From: Chloroflexota bacterium
GTDB lineage: Bacteria > Chloroflexota > Dehalococcoidia > Lucifugimonadales > UBA3495
DNA length: 64,000 bases
Reading direction: 5' to 3'
Assembly (NCBI GenBank): GCA_026710825.1
Contig: JAPOQH010000116.1
Span: forward strand, 62,001 to 126,000
Each line of letters starts with the position of its first letter. Position 1 is the first letter of the stretch. A program made the translations under genes and the position numbers. Shown one piece after another: positions 54,034 through 63,032 of this stretch. A model generated the notes under the pieces. It searched no databases, had not been told where the DNA came from, and worked only from the letters and a program-made list of their open reading frames with translations.

Positions 54034-54092
54034 GTAGGACCGAATAACCATTCGCCCACCAAACCCGCGTAGGGGCGAGGCATGCCTCGCCC
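54034..54092. repeat. Two GTAGGGGC-family copies in tandem
   Basis: A degenerate copy (GTAGGACCGAATAACCATTCGCCC) from 54034, followed by GTAGGGGC from 54069 with perfect arms GGGCGAGGC and GCCTCGCCC. Both are upstream of the gene starting at 54121. Confidence 0.65.
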
Positions 54093-54120
54093 AACCCCCA
54101 TCAAGGAGCAACCATCCAGC

Positions 54121-54927
54121 ATGGGCACACTCTCCCACCATCAGGCCAAAGCCCGGGACTTCCTCCATCGGGCCGACCGGGCCATATCTACCCACGACCC
54201 GGCTACCCACGACCCTGCCGAGGCCGCCGCGTCATTGCGCCGCGCCGCCTCTCACGCCATCACGGCCCTCGCCGTCCATCAGGGCTGGAAGCACAAATCC
54301 AAGCGTCAACTGGAAACCGTCCTCCACGCCAACATCGTGGGCGAGACCCTCAGCCGCTCCCACCTCAAAACCTTCCGCCAAGCCCACACCCTCTCCCAGC
54401 AGATGCCAACCGCACCCGCTCACGCTGCGCCACGCCCCAGACCCGCTCATGGTGAGCCTGTCGAACCACGAGCGGCCCATCCCACCAAATCAAACCATCC
54501 TGCGAATCCTGTATATCCATGCCAAACCCAACTCCGCCGCATGCGCCGCCGGGTGGCATCCCTAATCAACCATGCCATCCGCCTCATCGCCGGCGACCCC
54601 AAACCAGTGCGGCACCACAAGCTATGGCTGCGCCAGCCCGACCTTCCCGCAACCCCCGATTTCAACTGCATCCAGGACATCCTGAGCCTGCCCAATTACC
54701 AGGAGATCACCCGCAAGTTCAGGTTGCACGCCGCGCCGCTGGCCGCCCAGCCCGACCCCCATGGACACTACGCGCACGGTGAGGCGCCCCGACGCTGCCT
54801 GTGCCACGCCCATCTGTGGGCCAAACCGCAGGATCCACACCACATCACCCTCTCTCCCCTGTGGCAGCGCGCCCTGGAAAAGACCTTCCGCATCAAGCTC
54901 CCCACCCCCCTCCAACTCGCCTGCTGA
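54121..54927 (+). CDS. Unknown helical protein with a palindromic repeat inserted in its coding sequence
   Basis: A 268-residue protein. Residues 1-95 are helical (AKARDFLHRADRAISTH, SHAITALAVHQGWKHKSKRQLETVL) and faintly HEPN-like. Residues 96-135 are low-complexity, and 108-118 (PAHGEPVEPRA) are the translation of the CTCATGGTGAGCC intergenic palindrome. Residues 140-268 resume as a basic, His-rich region ending KTFRIKLPTPLQLAC. No family is recognised. AGGAG lies 12 bases before the ATG. The 257 bases to dnaN contain no other gene. Confidence 0.55.
   Translation: MGTLSHHQAKARDFLHRADRAISTHDPATHDPAEAAASLRRAASHAITALAVHQGWKHKSKRQLETVLHANIVGETLSRSHLKTFRQAHTLSQQMPTAPAHAAPRPRPAHGEPVEPRAAHPTKSNHPANPVYPCQTQLRRMRRRVASLINHAIRLIAGDPKPVRHHKLWLRQPDLPATPDFNCIQDILSLPNYQEITRKFRLHAAPLAAQPDPHGHYAHGEAPRRCLCHAHLWAKPQDPHHITLSPLWQRALEKTFRIKLPTPLQLAC
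54443..54475. repeat. CTCATGGTGAGCC palindromic element inside a coding sequence
   Basis: CCGCTCATGGTGAGCCTG...CACGAGCGG with inverted ends, the same as the intergenic copies at 28195 and (diverged) 61129. It adds 11 residues in frame to the protein encoded at 54121-54927. Confidence 0.82.
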
Positions 54928-55135
54928 CCACCGCCAACGCCGTGAGGATTCCAACACCGGCTCGTCATGTCGGTAATCGCCACGTTTCTGGTCGGCCCGA
55001 CCCCGGAGGCGCGCACCCAAAATAAGACAAGAATTTCGTTCCCGATACCCTAAGCACGAGACCCCTGTTGGGTCAGATGCCCGTTTTGATCAACCCCGCC
55101 GTCAAATGAGCGCCGGGTCAGAACCCGCTGCGTGC

Positions 55136-55141
55136 TATAAT
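55136..55141 (+). promoter_or_regulatory. Putative -10 element (TATAAT) for dnaN
   Basis: Perfect TATAAT 44 bases upstream of the dnaN ATG. The -35 area reads GGGTCA, a poor match. No DnaA-box cluster was noticed nearby. Confidence 0.45.
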
Positions 55142-55184
55142 CCGCTGGCATAAATTTCAGTTGATACCTACGGGAAAGTCGGAT

Positions 55185-56348
55185 ATGAAACTGTCTTGTC
55201 TCCAGGAAAATCTGGCCCGCGGTCTCGGCGTCGTCGGCCGCGCCGTCGCTACCCGGTCTACCCTCCCCATCACCCAGAACGTGATGCTCACCACCGATCA
55301 GGGGATGCTCCGGCTCTCGGCCACCAACCTGGAAATCGCCATCACCACCTGGATCGGCGCCATGATAGAAGAGGAGGGTTCCATCACCGTCCCTCATCGG
55401 CTGGTGTCGGATCTGGTTAGCTCCCTGCCCAGCGACCGCGTTGACCTCGATCTCCGGGGCCCCGATCCCGATGATCCCAACGCCGGCGGCGGCAGCGTCC
55501 TCCACATTTCTTGCGGCCGCTCGCGCACCCACATCAACGGCGCATCCTCCGACGATTTCCCTCCCATCCCTCAGGTCGATTCGGGTTTTGCCACCAACAT
55601 TGATCCTTCGGTGTTGCGCCAGGGCATCAGCCTCGTGGCCTTCTCCGCAGCCTCCGACGAATCCCGGCCGGTCCTCACTGGCGTCGAGTTCAAACTCGAG
55701 GAATCCAACCTCATCATGGCCGCCGCCGACGGCTTCCGCCTCGCCGTGTATACCGGCGAACTGTCTGAGCCCGTCACCGAGGCTCTGAAAGTCATCGTCC
55801 CGGCCCGCACCATGAACGAAATCCAGCGCCTCGCCTCCGAGCAGAGCGCCCCGGTCCAGGTGACCCTGTCCCCGGAAAAGGGGCAGGTGATGTTCAAACT
55901 GGAACACGTCGAGGTCGTATCCCAACTCCTGCAGGGCAGTTTCCCCAACTACGAGCAGCTCATCCCCGAGCGGTACGAGACCCGCGCCGTGATGGAACTC
56001 GATGACCTCAAGCGTGCCACTCAGTCCGCCGCTGTGTTCGCCCGCGATGGCAGCAACATCGTCCGGCTGGAAATGATGCCCCAGGAATCCGGCGAAGGCG
56101 GCCAGCTTAAAGTCTCCGCCCGGTCGGAAGAGGTCGGCGACAACCTGGACGAACTCGACATCGACCAGATGGACGGCGACGACGCCAAGATAGCCTTCAA
56201 CGTCCGCTACCTCATGGACATCGTCAACGTTCTGGGACGTGGCAAAGTCGCCCTGGAAGTCACCAACTCGTCCAGCCCCGGCGTATTCCGTCCCGCCGAC
56301 TCCGACCGCTACGTCCACGTCGTCATGCCAATGTACGTCCAGTGGTGA
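55185..56348 (+). CDS. dnaN: DNA polymerase III beta sliding clamp
   Basis: A 387-residue ring-clamp subunit that tethers the replicative polymerase to DNA. It has three repeated clamp domains; MKLSCLQENLARGLGVVGRAVATRSTLPITQNVML is the typical start, followed by DGFRLAVYTGEL in the middle domain and RYVHVVMPMYVQW at the C-terminus (usually VVMPMRL). Acidic loops (QVDSG, DQMDGDDAK) are slightly longer than in model clamps. The ATG at 55185 is well placed. dnaA, recF and gyrB, often neighbours, are not in the window. Confidence 0.95.
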   Translation: MKLSCLQENLARGLGVVGRAVATRSTLPITQNVMLTTDQGMLRLSATNLEIAITTWIGAMIEEEGSITVPHRLVSDLVSSLPSDRVDLDLRGPDPDDPNAGGGSVLHISCGRSRTHINGASSDDFPPIPQVDSGFATNIDPSVLRQGISLVAFSAASDESRPVLTGVEFKLEESNLIMAAADGFRLAVYTGELSEPVTEALKVIVPARTMNEIQRLASEQSAPVQVTLSPEKGQVMFKLEHVEVVSQLLQGSFPNYEQLIPERYETRAVMELDDLKRATQSAAVFARDGSNIVRLEMMPQESGEGGQLKVSARSEEVGDNLDELDIDQMDGDDAKIAFNVRYLMDIVNVLGRGKVALEVTNSSSPGVFRPADSDRYVHVVMPMYVQW

Positions 56349-56497
56349 ACCGTCCCGAACCCGGGAACGCCGCACCCTTTCGGGCCGGGCTCCGTTGAGC
56401 CCGGCCTTGTTTTGTGCCGAGTCGACAGCGCTCAACAAGGCAACGGACCAGCTTGTGCTATTCTTGCGCCCACACGCACCACAGGAGGGATTTCACC

Positions 56498-57517
56498 ATG
56501 CGGGCTGCGGTTTACAAGGGCGAGCAGGTATTGCAGGTGGAGGAGTTGCCCGACCCCACGCCTGGCCCCAATCAGGTGGTCATGCGGGTGAAGTATTCGG
56601 CCATCTGCGGCACTGACGTTCACGCGTTCATGTACGACCTGGCCCAGCCGGGTGCCGTCATGGGCCACGAGTACACCGGGACCATCATCGACGTCGGACC
56701 CGAGGTTAGCCGCTGGCGCGTCGGCGACCGCGTGGTCGGTGGCGGTGGTCATCCCCCGCCCGGCGGCGGCTCCGCAACCCGGACCCACCCGCGTTTCAAC
56801 TACCGCACCATGGGATTCCAGCAGAACCCGCGGCCCCGTGGTTACGCCGAGTACGTCCTGCAGGACGAATGGGAACCCACGGCCGTTCCCGACGACGTGA
56901 CCGACGAGCAGGCCGCCCTCTGCGAGCCCTGCGCCGTCACTGTCCACGCCGTCCGTCTGTCCGACATCAAGCTCGGCGATTCGGTATTGGTCCTCGGCGC
57001 TGGACCCATCGGCTTGCTGTGCATGCAGACCGCCCGCGCCGCCGGCGCCACCACTGTAATCGTGTCCGAACCCGCTCCCGGACGCGCTGAAGCCGCCCGC
57101 CAGTTGGGTGCCGACGCCGTGCTGAACCCCACCGATGCCGACTTCGAAGCGAGCGTCGTCGAACTCACCGGCGGCACGGGCCCACAGGTCGTATTCGAGT
57201 GCGCCGCCGCCCCGTCCACGTTGGAGCAGGGCCTTGACCTTTGCGCCCGCGGCGGACAGGTCGTCATGATCGCCATCGCCTGGGAACCCACGCCCGTGGT
57301 GCCGCCCAACTGGATGGCCCGCGAAGTCCGCATGCAGTCCTCCTTCGGCACCCTCCCCGTGGACTGGCAAATCGCCCTGGACCTGATGCGAACTGGCCGG
57401 GTCTCCGTGGATCACATGCTCTCCGGTACCAATTTCGTTCCATTGGAGGGCATCCAAAGCGCGTTCGAAGCTCTGTGTCGCCCCACCAATGAACTGCAAA
57501 TGGTCGTCGAATTGTGA
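56498..57517 (+). CDS. Zinc-type (MDR) alcohol dehydrogenase family protein
   Basis: A 339-residue medium-chain dehydrogenase/reductase. Catalytic zinc residues Cys37 (AICGTDVHAF) and the His-Glu of VMGHEYTGTI are visible, as is the coenzyme motif VLVLGAGPIGLLCMQ and EPAPGRAEAARQLGADAVLNP. The four-Cys structural-zinc lobe is missing and replaced by a Gly/Pro-rich loop (GGGGHPPPGGGSATRTHP). The substrate could be a polyol or other secondary alcohol. GGAGG lies 12 bases upstream of the ATG. Its stop overlaps the GTG start of the next gene. Confidence 0.87.
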   Translation: MRAAVYKGEQVLQVEELPDPTPGPNQVVMRVKYSAICGTDVHAFMYDLAQPGAVMGHEYTGTIIDVGPEVSRWRVGDRVVGGGGHPPPGGGSATRTHPRFNYRTMGFQQNPRPRGYAEYVLQDEWEPTAVPDDVTDEQAALCEPCAVTVHAVRLSDIKLGDSVLVLGAGPIGLLCMQTARAAGATTVIVSEPAPGRAEAARQLGADAVLNPTDADFEASVVELTGGTGPQVVFECAAAPSTLEQGLDLCARGGQVVMIAIAWEPTPVVPPNWMAREVRMQSSFGTLPVDWQIALDLMRTGRVSVDHMLSGTNFVPLEGIQSAFEALCRPTNELQMVVEL

Positions 57518-58164
57518 CCCGTAGTGCCCATTTCGCCGGCCCGGCGGGGTGGGTGCTGCTCCTGGTCATGTCGGTGTCTGCGTCGTTGTTGGCATGCGCC
57601 GAGCCGTCGGCCATCACCGTGGCGGATCTCATCACGCGCGATCCCGAGGAGCACCAGAGAATCCTGCGGGATGGCATTGCCGACGGCAGATTGTTGTGGG
57701 TTAAGACCGAGCAGAACCAGAGCGAACCGTCCGGCAATCTCCCGGGGCGTTTCGAAACCGAAATGTGGTTGGGCGCCACCGCTGATGGAACCATCACTAC
57801 GGCGGTGTCCACTCTGCATTACCCGGATGGTCCGGAAACCATGGATATGACTGCGACGTACGCTCACATCACGTTGACGGCTTGGCTGGACCAGGCTTGG
57901 AACCTCACGGCCTTTGCTGAACGCGCGGGGGCAGTTTACCGAGGGCCCGGCAGGTTGCACGGCTGGGACAGCCTGATATACGAATGGGACCACGACACCG
58001 AAATTCAGCGGCTGGAAATCGTGGCCGACGCGCCGCTGATTGCCCGCGAATCCTCCTACCAGGTCACCCAGCAAGGTGTGTTGGAGTTGCGGACATCAAA
58101 CTCTGTGATCGAATACAGACTGCTTCCGCCGGGCGCCGAACCACCCGCTGTCGATCGTCAATAA
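57514..58164 (+). CDS. Putative lipoprotein of unknown function
   Basis: A 216-residue secreted protein. The signal segment WVLLLVMSVSASLLAC ends in a lipobox Cys near residue 28. The mature part is mainly beta (RFETEMWLGATADGTITTAVSTLHYPDG, GWDSLIYEWDHDTEIQRLEIVADAPL), somewhat like outer-surface LolA/LppX-type folds, though no family is recognised. The GTG at 57514 overlaps the stop of the dehydrogenase gene (GTGA), indicating translational coupling. Confidence 0.68.
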   Translation: MTRSAHFAGPAGWVLLLVMSVSASLLACAEPSAITVADLITRDPEEHQRILRDGIADGRLLWVKTEQNQSEPSGNLPGRFETEMWLGATADGTITTAVSTLHYPDGPETMDMTATYAHITLTAWLDQAWNLTAFAERAGAVYRGPGRLHGWDSLIYEWDHDTEIQRLEIVADAPLIARESSYQVTQQGVLELRTSNSVIEYRLLPPGAEPPAVDRQ

Positions 58165-58202
58165 CGCGTCGGCAGTCGGTTGCCGCCCGAATGGGCCCAA
58201 TC

Positions 58203-58208
58203 TATAAT
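58203..58208 (+). promoter_or_regulatory. Putative -10 element (TATAAT) for ilvD
   Basis: Perfect TATAAT 57 bases upstream of the ilvD start, after the lipoprotein stop. Confidence 0.4.
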
Positions 58209-58264
58209 CGTATGACGCAATTGTTTCGTGCGGGCGGGCCAACCCGCCGCTTGAGGAGGACGTT

Positions 58265-59959
58265 TTGACTACTACCATCCGCAGCCCGCAGGCGCTGTTG
58301 AAGCACCGCAGCCGGGAAATCACCGAGGGCGTCGAGCGTGCTCCGGCGCGCGCCATGCTCATGGCGATGGGCCTCACCTCCGAAGACCTGGAAAAACCCT
58401 TCGTTGCGGTGGCCAATCTCGCCAGCGATGTCACGCCCTGCAACGTCCACCTCAGCCGTATCGCCGGCGCCGTCAAGGACGGCATCCGCCAGGGCGACGG
58501 CACGCCGTTCGAGTTCGGCACCATCACCGTCAGCGACGGTATCTCCATGGGCACCGAGGGCATGAAGGCGTCGCTGGTCAGCCGCGAGGTCATCGCCGAC
58601 TCCATCGAGACCGTCGCCTTCGGCGAGCGCATGGACGGCCTGGTCACCGTCGCCGGCTGCGACAAGAACATGCCCGGCTGCATGATGGCTATCGCCCGCC
58701 TGAACATTCCGGCAGTGTTCGTTTACGGCGGCAGCATCATGCCCGGACGGTTCGAGGGCCGCGATGTCAACATCCAGGACGTCTTCGAGGCCGTGGGCGC
58801 CTACGCCGCTGGCAACATGACCCGTGAACAACTCACCGAGTTGGAGTGCAACGCTTGCCCCGGTGAGGGTTCCTGCGCCGGTATGTTCACCGCCAACACC
58901 ATGTCCACCGCCATCGAGGTCATGGGTCTCTCTCTCCCGGGCGACGCCTCCCTGACCGCCATCGATCCCAACAAAAACGACGAAGCCCGCCGCGCCGGCG
59001 AGGCCGTCATGCGCATGCTGGAAGAGGGCATCCGCCCCCGCGACATCCTCACTCGCCGGGCCTTTGAAAACGCCATCACGGTGGTGGTCGCCATGGGCGG
59101 TTCAACCAACGCCGTGCTGCACCTGATGGCCATTGCCCGCGAGGCCGAGGTCGATCTGACTCTCGAGGACTTCGACCGCATCAGCCGCAGCACCCCGTAC
59201 ATCGCCGACCTGAAACCCGGCGGCCGCTACGTCATGGCCGACCTCAGCCGCTACGGCGGCGTGGCTCTGATTGGCAAACGCCTGCTGGACGCCGGCCTGC
59301 TCCACGGCGACTGCATGACCGTCAACGGCAAGACCCTCGCCGAGAACATCAACGAGACCGCCATCGTCGACGACCAGCCGGTGATCTACACCACCGACGC
59401 CCCGCGCAGTCCCACCGGCGGCCTCGCCATCCTGCGTGGCAACCTCGCACCTGACGGCGCCGTGATCAAGGTCGCCGGCCATCAGGAAACCGTCTACGAG
59501 GGTCCGGCCCGCGTCTTCGAACAGGAAGAACCCGCATTCCAGGCAATCCAGCGCGGCGAAATCAAGCCCGGCGACATCGTCGTCATCCGCTATGAGGGCC
59601 CCAAGGGCGGTCCCGGCATGCGTGAAATGCTGGCCGTCACCGGCGCGCTCATCGGTCAGGGCCTCGGCGATTCGGTGGCCCTGGTAACCGACGGTCGTTT
59701 CTCCGGCGCGTCCCACGGCCCCATGGTCGGGCACGTCGCTCCCGAGGCAATGGTCGGCGGACCCATCGGTCTGTTGCGGGAAGGCGACATCATCACCCTG
59801 GACATCCCCAACCGTCGTCTTGACGCCCAAATTACCGAGGAAGAGATGACCGACCGGCGTGCTGCCTGGCAGCCCATCGAGCCCAAGTACACCACCGGCG
59901 TTCTGGCCAAGTACGCCAAGCTGGTGTCCTCGGCTTCCGAGGGAGCGGTTACCGGGTAA
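58265..59959 (+). CDS. ilvD: Dihydroxy-acid dehydratase
   Basis: A 564-residue Fe-S dehydratase of valine and isoleucine biosynthesis, acting on 2,3-dihydroxy acids. Cluster ligands Cys59 (DVTPCNVHL), Cys132 ([11 protein letters not shown]) and Cys204 ([14 protein letters not shown]) are in place, as is Lys134 in CDKN, the carboxylated Mg-binding residue. [26 protein letters not shown] and [15 protein letters not shown] are standard. The start is a TTG at 58265 after AGGAGGACG; no ATG lies close by in frame. The enzyme is full length. Confidence 0.95.
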   Translation: MTTTIRSPQALLKHRSREITEGVERAPARAMLMAMGLTSEDLEKPFVAVANLASDVTPCNVHLSRIAGAVKDGIRQGDGTPFEFGTITVSDGISMGTEGMKASLVSREVIADSIETVAFGERMDGLVTVAGCDKNMPGCMMAIARLNIPAVFVYGGSIMPGRFEGRDVNIQDVFEAVGAYAAGNMTREQLTELECNACPGEGSCAGMFTANTMSTAIEVMGLSLPGDASLTAIDPNKNDEARRAGEAVMRMLEEGIRPRDILTRRAFENAITVVVAMGGSTNAVLHLMAIAREAEVDLTLEDFDRISRSTPYIADLKPGGRYVMADLSRYGGVALIGKRLLDAGLLHGDCMTVNGKTLAENINETAIVDDQPVIYTTDAPRSPTGGLAILRGNLAPDGAVIKVAGHQETVYEGPARVFEQEEPAFQAIQRGEIKPGDIVVIRYEGPKGGPGMREMLAVTGALIGQGLGDSVALVTDGRFSGASHGPMVGHVAPEAMVGGPIGLLREGDIITLDIPNRRLDAQITEEEMTDRRAAWQPIEPKYTTGVLAKYAKLVSSASEGAVTG

Positions 59960-60007
59960 CCTCCGACATCCCGAACCCCCAATCACTTCTCGGAGGAGAT
60001 GACCACC

Positions 60008-60808
60008 ATGGAAAACCGTGTCGTGTTGGAACGCAAAGGATCCCTGGCGGTCATCCGCCTCAATCGACCGGAAGCGCGCAACGCCCTGTCCCCAGGCATG
60101 GTGTCCGAGCTGGGCTCAGCCATCGAGTCATGCCGAGCCAGGGACGTTCGAGCGGTGCTGTTGACCGGCACTGACGGCGCGTTCTGCGCCGGTGCGGACG
60201 TCCGCGAATTTGCTGCGCAACTGGAATCAGGCGGGCCGGAGGCGCTCTCCCATCACCTGCGAGAGTTGGCCGACGCGTTGCACCGGGACGTGGTTATTGC
60301 CATTCGCAAATTGGATAAACCGGTGGTGGCCGCCGTTAATGGTGTCGCCGCCGGCGCCGGTTTCAGCTTGGCCTTGGCCTGCGATCTGCGCGTCGCATCG
60401 TCAGATGCGCGGTTCCTGCTCGCCTACGCCAACATCGGTTGTACGGCCGATGGCGGGTCCACCTTCATGCTCCCGCGCATCGTTGGTCAGGGCCGCGCCA
60501 TGGATATCTACCTCGCCCGACAACCCATCGGCGCGGAGTATGCTCTGGAACTGGGCCTGGTCAGCCAGGTATTCGACACGTCCCATTTTGACCGGCACGC
60601 CATGGAAACTGCCGACCGTTTGGCGCAGGGCCCTACCCAGGCCTACGGTCGCGTCAAAGCCCTCTTCGACGGCAGCTGGGAGTCCGATTTGGCGACCCAA
60701 TTGGATGCCGAAACCGACGCAATCGCCAATATCGGGCTGACTGGCGATTTCCAGGAGGGCATCCGTGCCTTCTCCCAAAAACGCCAGGCATGGTTCCAGG
60801 GTCGATAG
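60008..60808 (+). CDS. Enoyl-CoA hydratase/isomerase family protein
   Basis: A 266-residue crotonase-fold protein. The oxyanion-hole segments GAFCAGADVREF and NGVAAGAGFSLALACDL are present. Both Glu residues that drive hydration are missing: Ser120 and Tyr140 replace them, while Asp148 in GCTADGGSTFMLPR matches the Asp of PaaG-type isomerases. An isomerase role is therefore more likely than a hydratase. The ATG at 60008 is preferred over the ATG at 59999, which lies only two bases after GGAGG. It follows ilvD on the same strand, 48 bases on. Confidence 0.85.
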   Translation: MENRVVLERKGSLAVIRLNRPEARNALSPGMVSELGSAIESCRARDVRAVLLTGTDGAFCAGADVREFAAQLESGGPEALSHHLRELADALHRDVVIAIRKLDKPVVAAVNGVAAGAGFSLALACDLRVASSDARFLLAYANIGCTADGGSTFMLPRIVGQGRAMDIYLARQPIGAEYALELGLVSQVFDTSHFDRHAMETADRLAQGPTQAYGRVKALFDGSWESDLATQLDAETDAIANIGLTGDFQEGIRAFSQKRQAWFQGR

Positions 60809-60828
60809 ATTAGCTCACACCCATTGAC

Positions 60829-61071
60829 ATGAAACGATGGCTGGCCCTGCACCGGTGGCGATTGTTGCTGTCGCTCGGGGCCATCGTTGCTCTGCGGGTG
60901 GTCATCGCGGCGTTGTTAGCGTTTACTGCGCTCGATGATATCTTGCCGCTGGCCGTGCGGTTGACCATCGTCACGGCGTGCAACGTCGCCATTTGCGTGC
61001 TCGCGGTCGTCACCGTAGTCGCCTTCGTCCAGTACGGGCGCATCTTCAACCCCAGGATCCCTACGGAGTGA
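60829..61071 (+). CDS. Small two-helix membrane protein
   Basis: An 80-residue protein with two hydrophobic segments (LLLSLGAIVALRVVIAALLAF and LTIVTACNVAICVLAVVTVVAFV) and a basic N-terminus MKRWLALHRWR. No family is recognised. It begins 20 bases after the crotonase-fold gene. Confidence 0.5.
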   Translation: MKRWLALHRWRLLLSLGAIVALRVVIAALLAFTALDDILPLAVRLTIVTACNVAICVLAVVTVVAFVQYGRIFNPRIPTE

Positions 61072-61128
61072 CCGCACCTTCGTAGGGTGCGGCAAGGCAC
61101 TTCGATTATTCTCCTGCGCCGTCGTAGC

Positions 61129-61183
61129 CTGCTCACGGTGAGCCAGTCGACCCGCGAGCGGACGGGATTTCAGAAACGTCGTG
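61129..61183. repeat. Diverged CTCATGGTGAGCC element with tail
   Basis: CTGCTCACGGTGAGCCAG...CGCGAGCGGACG, followed by TTTCAGAAACGTC. The tail also follows the element at 28032, so the family unit extends beyond the palindrome. It lies in the 263-base gap before the next gene. Confidence 0.7.
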
Positions 61184-61334
61184 CGCTGTACCTTATCTCG
61201 CTCTAGTGACCATCGAGAGACCCCGGGCGGTGCGGCATCGTGCTTGCCCGCGTGACAGCGCATGCCTATACTGGCGCCATCCGTACCCATGCCAACGCGA
61301 GACTAGACCTGCCCACCGCGGCGAGGAGGCCCCC

Positions 61335-62504
61335 ATGCCGAAGGATAAGGTTGAAATATTTTGGTTCTCCGAGCAACCCTACGGCCACGTCACCGACGAG
61401 GATGTGGAGCAATTTGAGTCGGGCCGACTGGATTTCCCCAATTCCCACTTCGACCCCGAAAAGGCCCACATACTCTACAACCAGTACCACGAGCAGTATG
61501 CCTGCGCCGATCAGAACGGCTTCGACGGCATCATGTCCAACGAGCACCACGCCTCGTACTGGTGCATGAAACCGGCCGTCAACATCGACGCCGCCGTGAT
61601 CTCCAAGGTAACCCGCAACGCCAAGATCGCCATCCTGGGCAACGTCATCGCCATCAACGATCCCATCCGCATGGCCGAAGAGATCGCCATGCTGGACTGC
61701 ATCTCCGGCGGACGAATCATATCCGGCTTCGTTCGGGGCACTGCGGTGGAGACCCTCCAGGGTGGGGTTGCTCCGCCGCAGAACCGCGACCGCTTCGAGG
61801 AAGCCCACGACCTGATCATCAAGTGCTGGACCGAGCCTGGCCCATTCCGTTATGAGGGCGAGTATTACCACTACCGCAAGGTCAACCCGTGGGTGCTGCC
61901 GATGCAGAAGCCTCACCCACCCATCTGGTTCCCCGGCTTCAGCAGCCCCGAATCCGTCGTGTGGGCCGCCAGCCACCGGCACCCCTACATGAACCTTGGC
62001 TCCCTCCTCGAGCACACCCACCGCCTCCGCGACGTGTACATCGACACCGCCAAGGAAACCGGATTCCAGCCCGGCCCCGAGCATTTCGGCTACCTGCTGC
62101 GCGTGTTCTGCGCCGACACCGATGAGAAGGCCCAGGAACTGGGACGCGAGTTCCTTTGGACTCAGGAACACCGCAACCGTGGCCCCCGCGAGCACAACGA
62201 TCCGCCCGGCTACCAGTCTCGCGAGGCGGTCAGCATCCAGCGTACCCTGCCCGGAGCCGGCGGGTTCGGCCGCATGATGACCTACGAGGAATTGCAGGAG
62301 GCCAACAACATCATCGTTGGCAGCCCCGACACCGTGCGGGAAAAGCTCTCGATGATCATCGACCGCCTCAACCCCGGTTACCTGCACATCTACGGCAATG
62401 AGGGCGCAATGGCTCACGAGGACGTGATGCGTTCCATCGAACTCATCGGCCGCGAGGTCATCCCCGCCCTCCACGAGATCCCATTGGTCGACCACTACGA
62501 GTAG
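61335..62504 (+). CDS. Luciferase-like (LLM class) flavin-dependent monooxygenase, copy 2
   Basis: A 389-residue TIM-barrel flavin monooxygenase. Typical segments are KVEIFWFSEQPYGHV, FDGIMSNEHHASYWCMKPAVN, AKIAILGNVIAINDPIRMAEEIAMLDCISGGRIISGFVRG, and PIWFPGFSSPESVVWAASH. It is about 45 residues longer than copy 1 at 9721 and belongs to a different branch, with QYHEQYACADQNGFDG near the start. GAGGAGG precedes the ATG at 61335; TATACT lies 65 bases up. Substrate unknown; a flavin reductase is not encoded nearby. Confidence 0.88.
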   Translation: MPKDKVEIFWFSEQPYGHVTDEDVEQFESGRLDFPNSHFDPEKAHILYNQYHEQYACADQNGFDGIMSNEHHASYWCMKPAVNIDAAVISKVTRNAKIAILGNVIAINDPIRMAEEIAMLDCISGGRIISGFVRGTAVETLQGGVAPPQNRDRFEEAHDLIIKCWTEPGPFRYEGEYYHYRKVNPWVLPMQKPHPPIWFPGFSSPESVVWAASHRHPYMNLGSLLEHTHRLRDVYIDTAKETGFQPGPEHFGYLLRVFCADTDEKAQELGREFLWTQEHRNRGPREHNDPPGYQSREAVSIQRTLPGAGGFGRMMTYEELQEANNIIVGSPDTVREKLSMIIDRLNPGYLHIYGNEGAMAHEDVMRSIELIGREVIPALHEIPLVDHYE

Positions 62505-62505
62505 C

Positions 62506-62937
62506 ATGGCGTCGCCATCGGTGTGTTTGGTCACCGCCGCCGTGCTGATCCTGCTTGGGGTGGGATGCGCGGCGGCCGGGCAGAATCCTTGCCCGGAGGG
62601 GACTGACCCGTTCACCGAGTTGAACGTCTACTTCGGCCAGGAAAAAGGAGATGGCGGTACCGTAACCGAGGAAGAATGGCGTGCGTTTCTGGCCGAAACC
62701 GTGACCCCACGCTTCCCTGACGGCCTCACCGTGCTCGACGCCCGTGGTCAGTGGTTCGACACTTCCGAGGGCCGGCTCTACGTGGAATCCACCAAGTTGC
62801 TGAACGTCCTCGTTCCGGCCGACTCGACCGACGCGGGCATGGAATCGGTGCGCCAGATCTCCGACACGTACAAACAGCGGTTTGACCAACAGGCAGTCTT
62901 CATCACCAACCTGCCGGCATGCGCCACCGTATATTGA
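62506..62937 (+). CDS. DUF3574-like lipoprotein
   Basis: A 143-residue secreted protein with a signal VTAAVLILLGVGC ending in a lipobox Cys. The mature part matches DUF3574: LNVYFGQEKGDGGTVTEEEWRAFLAETVTPRFPDGLTVLDARGQWF and QISDTYKQRFDQQAVFITN. It begins one base after the stop of the monooxygenase gene, so the two share a transcript. The role of DUF3574 is unknown. Confidence 0.82.
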   Translation: MASPSVCLVTAAVLILLGVGCAAAGQNPCPEGTDPFTELNVYFGQEKGDGGTVTEEEWRAFLAETVTPRFPDGLTVLDARGQWFDTSEGRLYVESTKLLNVLVPADSTDAGMESVRQISDTYKQRFDQQAVFITNLPACATVY

Positions 62938-63032
62938 TCGGAAATCAAGGGTGGATGACTGAAGCACAGGTAGGCCAGTACGCGCGTTAGAACCGCCCCA
63001 ACAACGGACGCCCGATTCCAAGGAGACATACA

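Larger units (their letters stand above)
53170..54120. other. Repeat-rich 950-base stretch without a recognised gene
   Basis: The first 180 bases are low-complexity and C/A-rich. A GTCATTCC palindrome follows at 53358. On the minus strand, two short open frames (53359-53592 and 53638-53826) read as ordinary amino acid mixtures (for example VEYSVENARAHGQRADVIGFF and LTALVDEGMNPSC) but match no family I know, and they are in different frames. They may be a decayed gene or mobile element. From 53890 the sequence is again low-complexity, with two GTAGGGGC-type copies at 54034-54092. Confidence 0.5.

Noticed and set aside
54928..55184. Replication origin next to dnaN
   Set aside because: No dnaA gene and no cluster of DnaA-box-like nonamers noticed; dnaN is isolated here.
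55050..56438. 462-codon minus-strand frame opposite dnaN
   Set aside because: Antisense to dnaN, which is unambiguous; no ribosome site and no recognisable domain. The frame at 56432-57499 opposite the dehydrogenase is rejected for the same reason.
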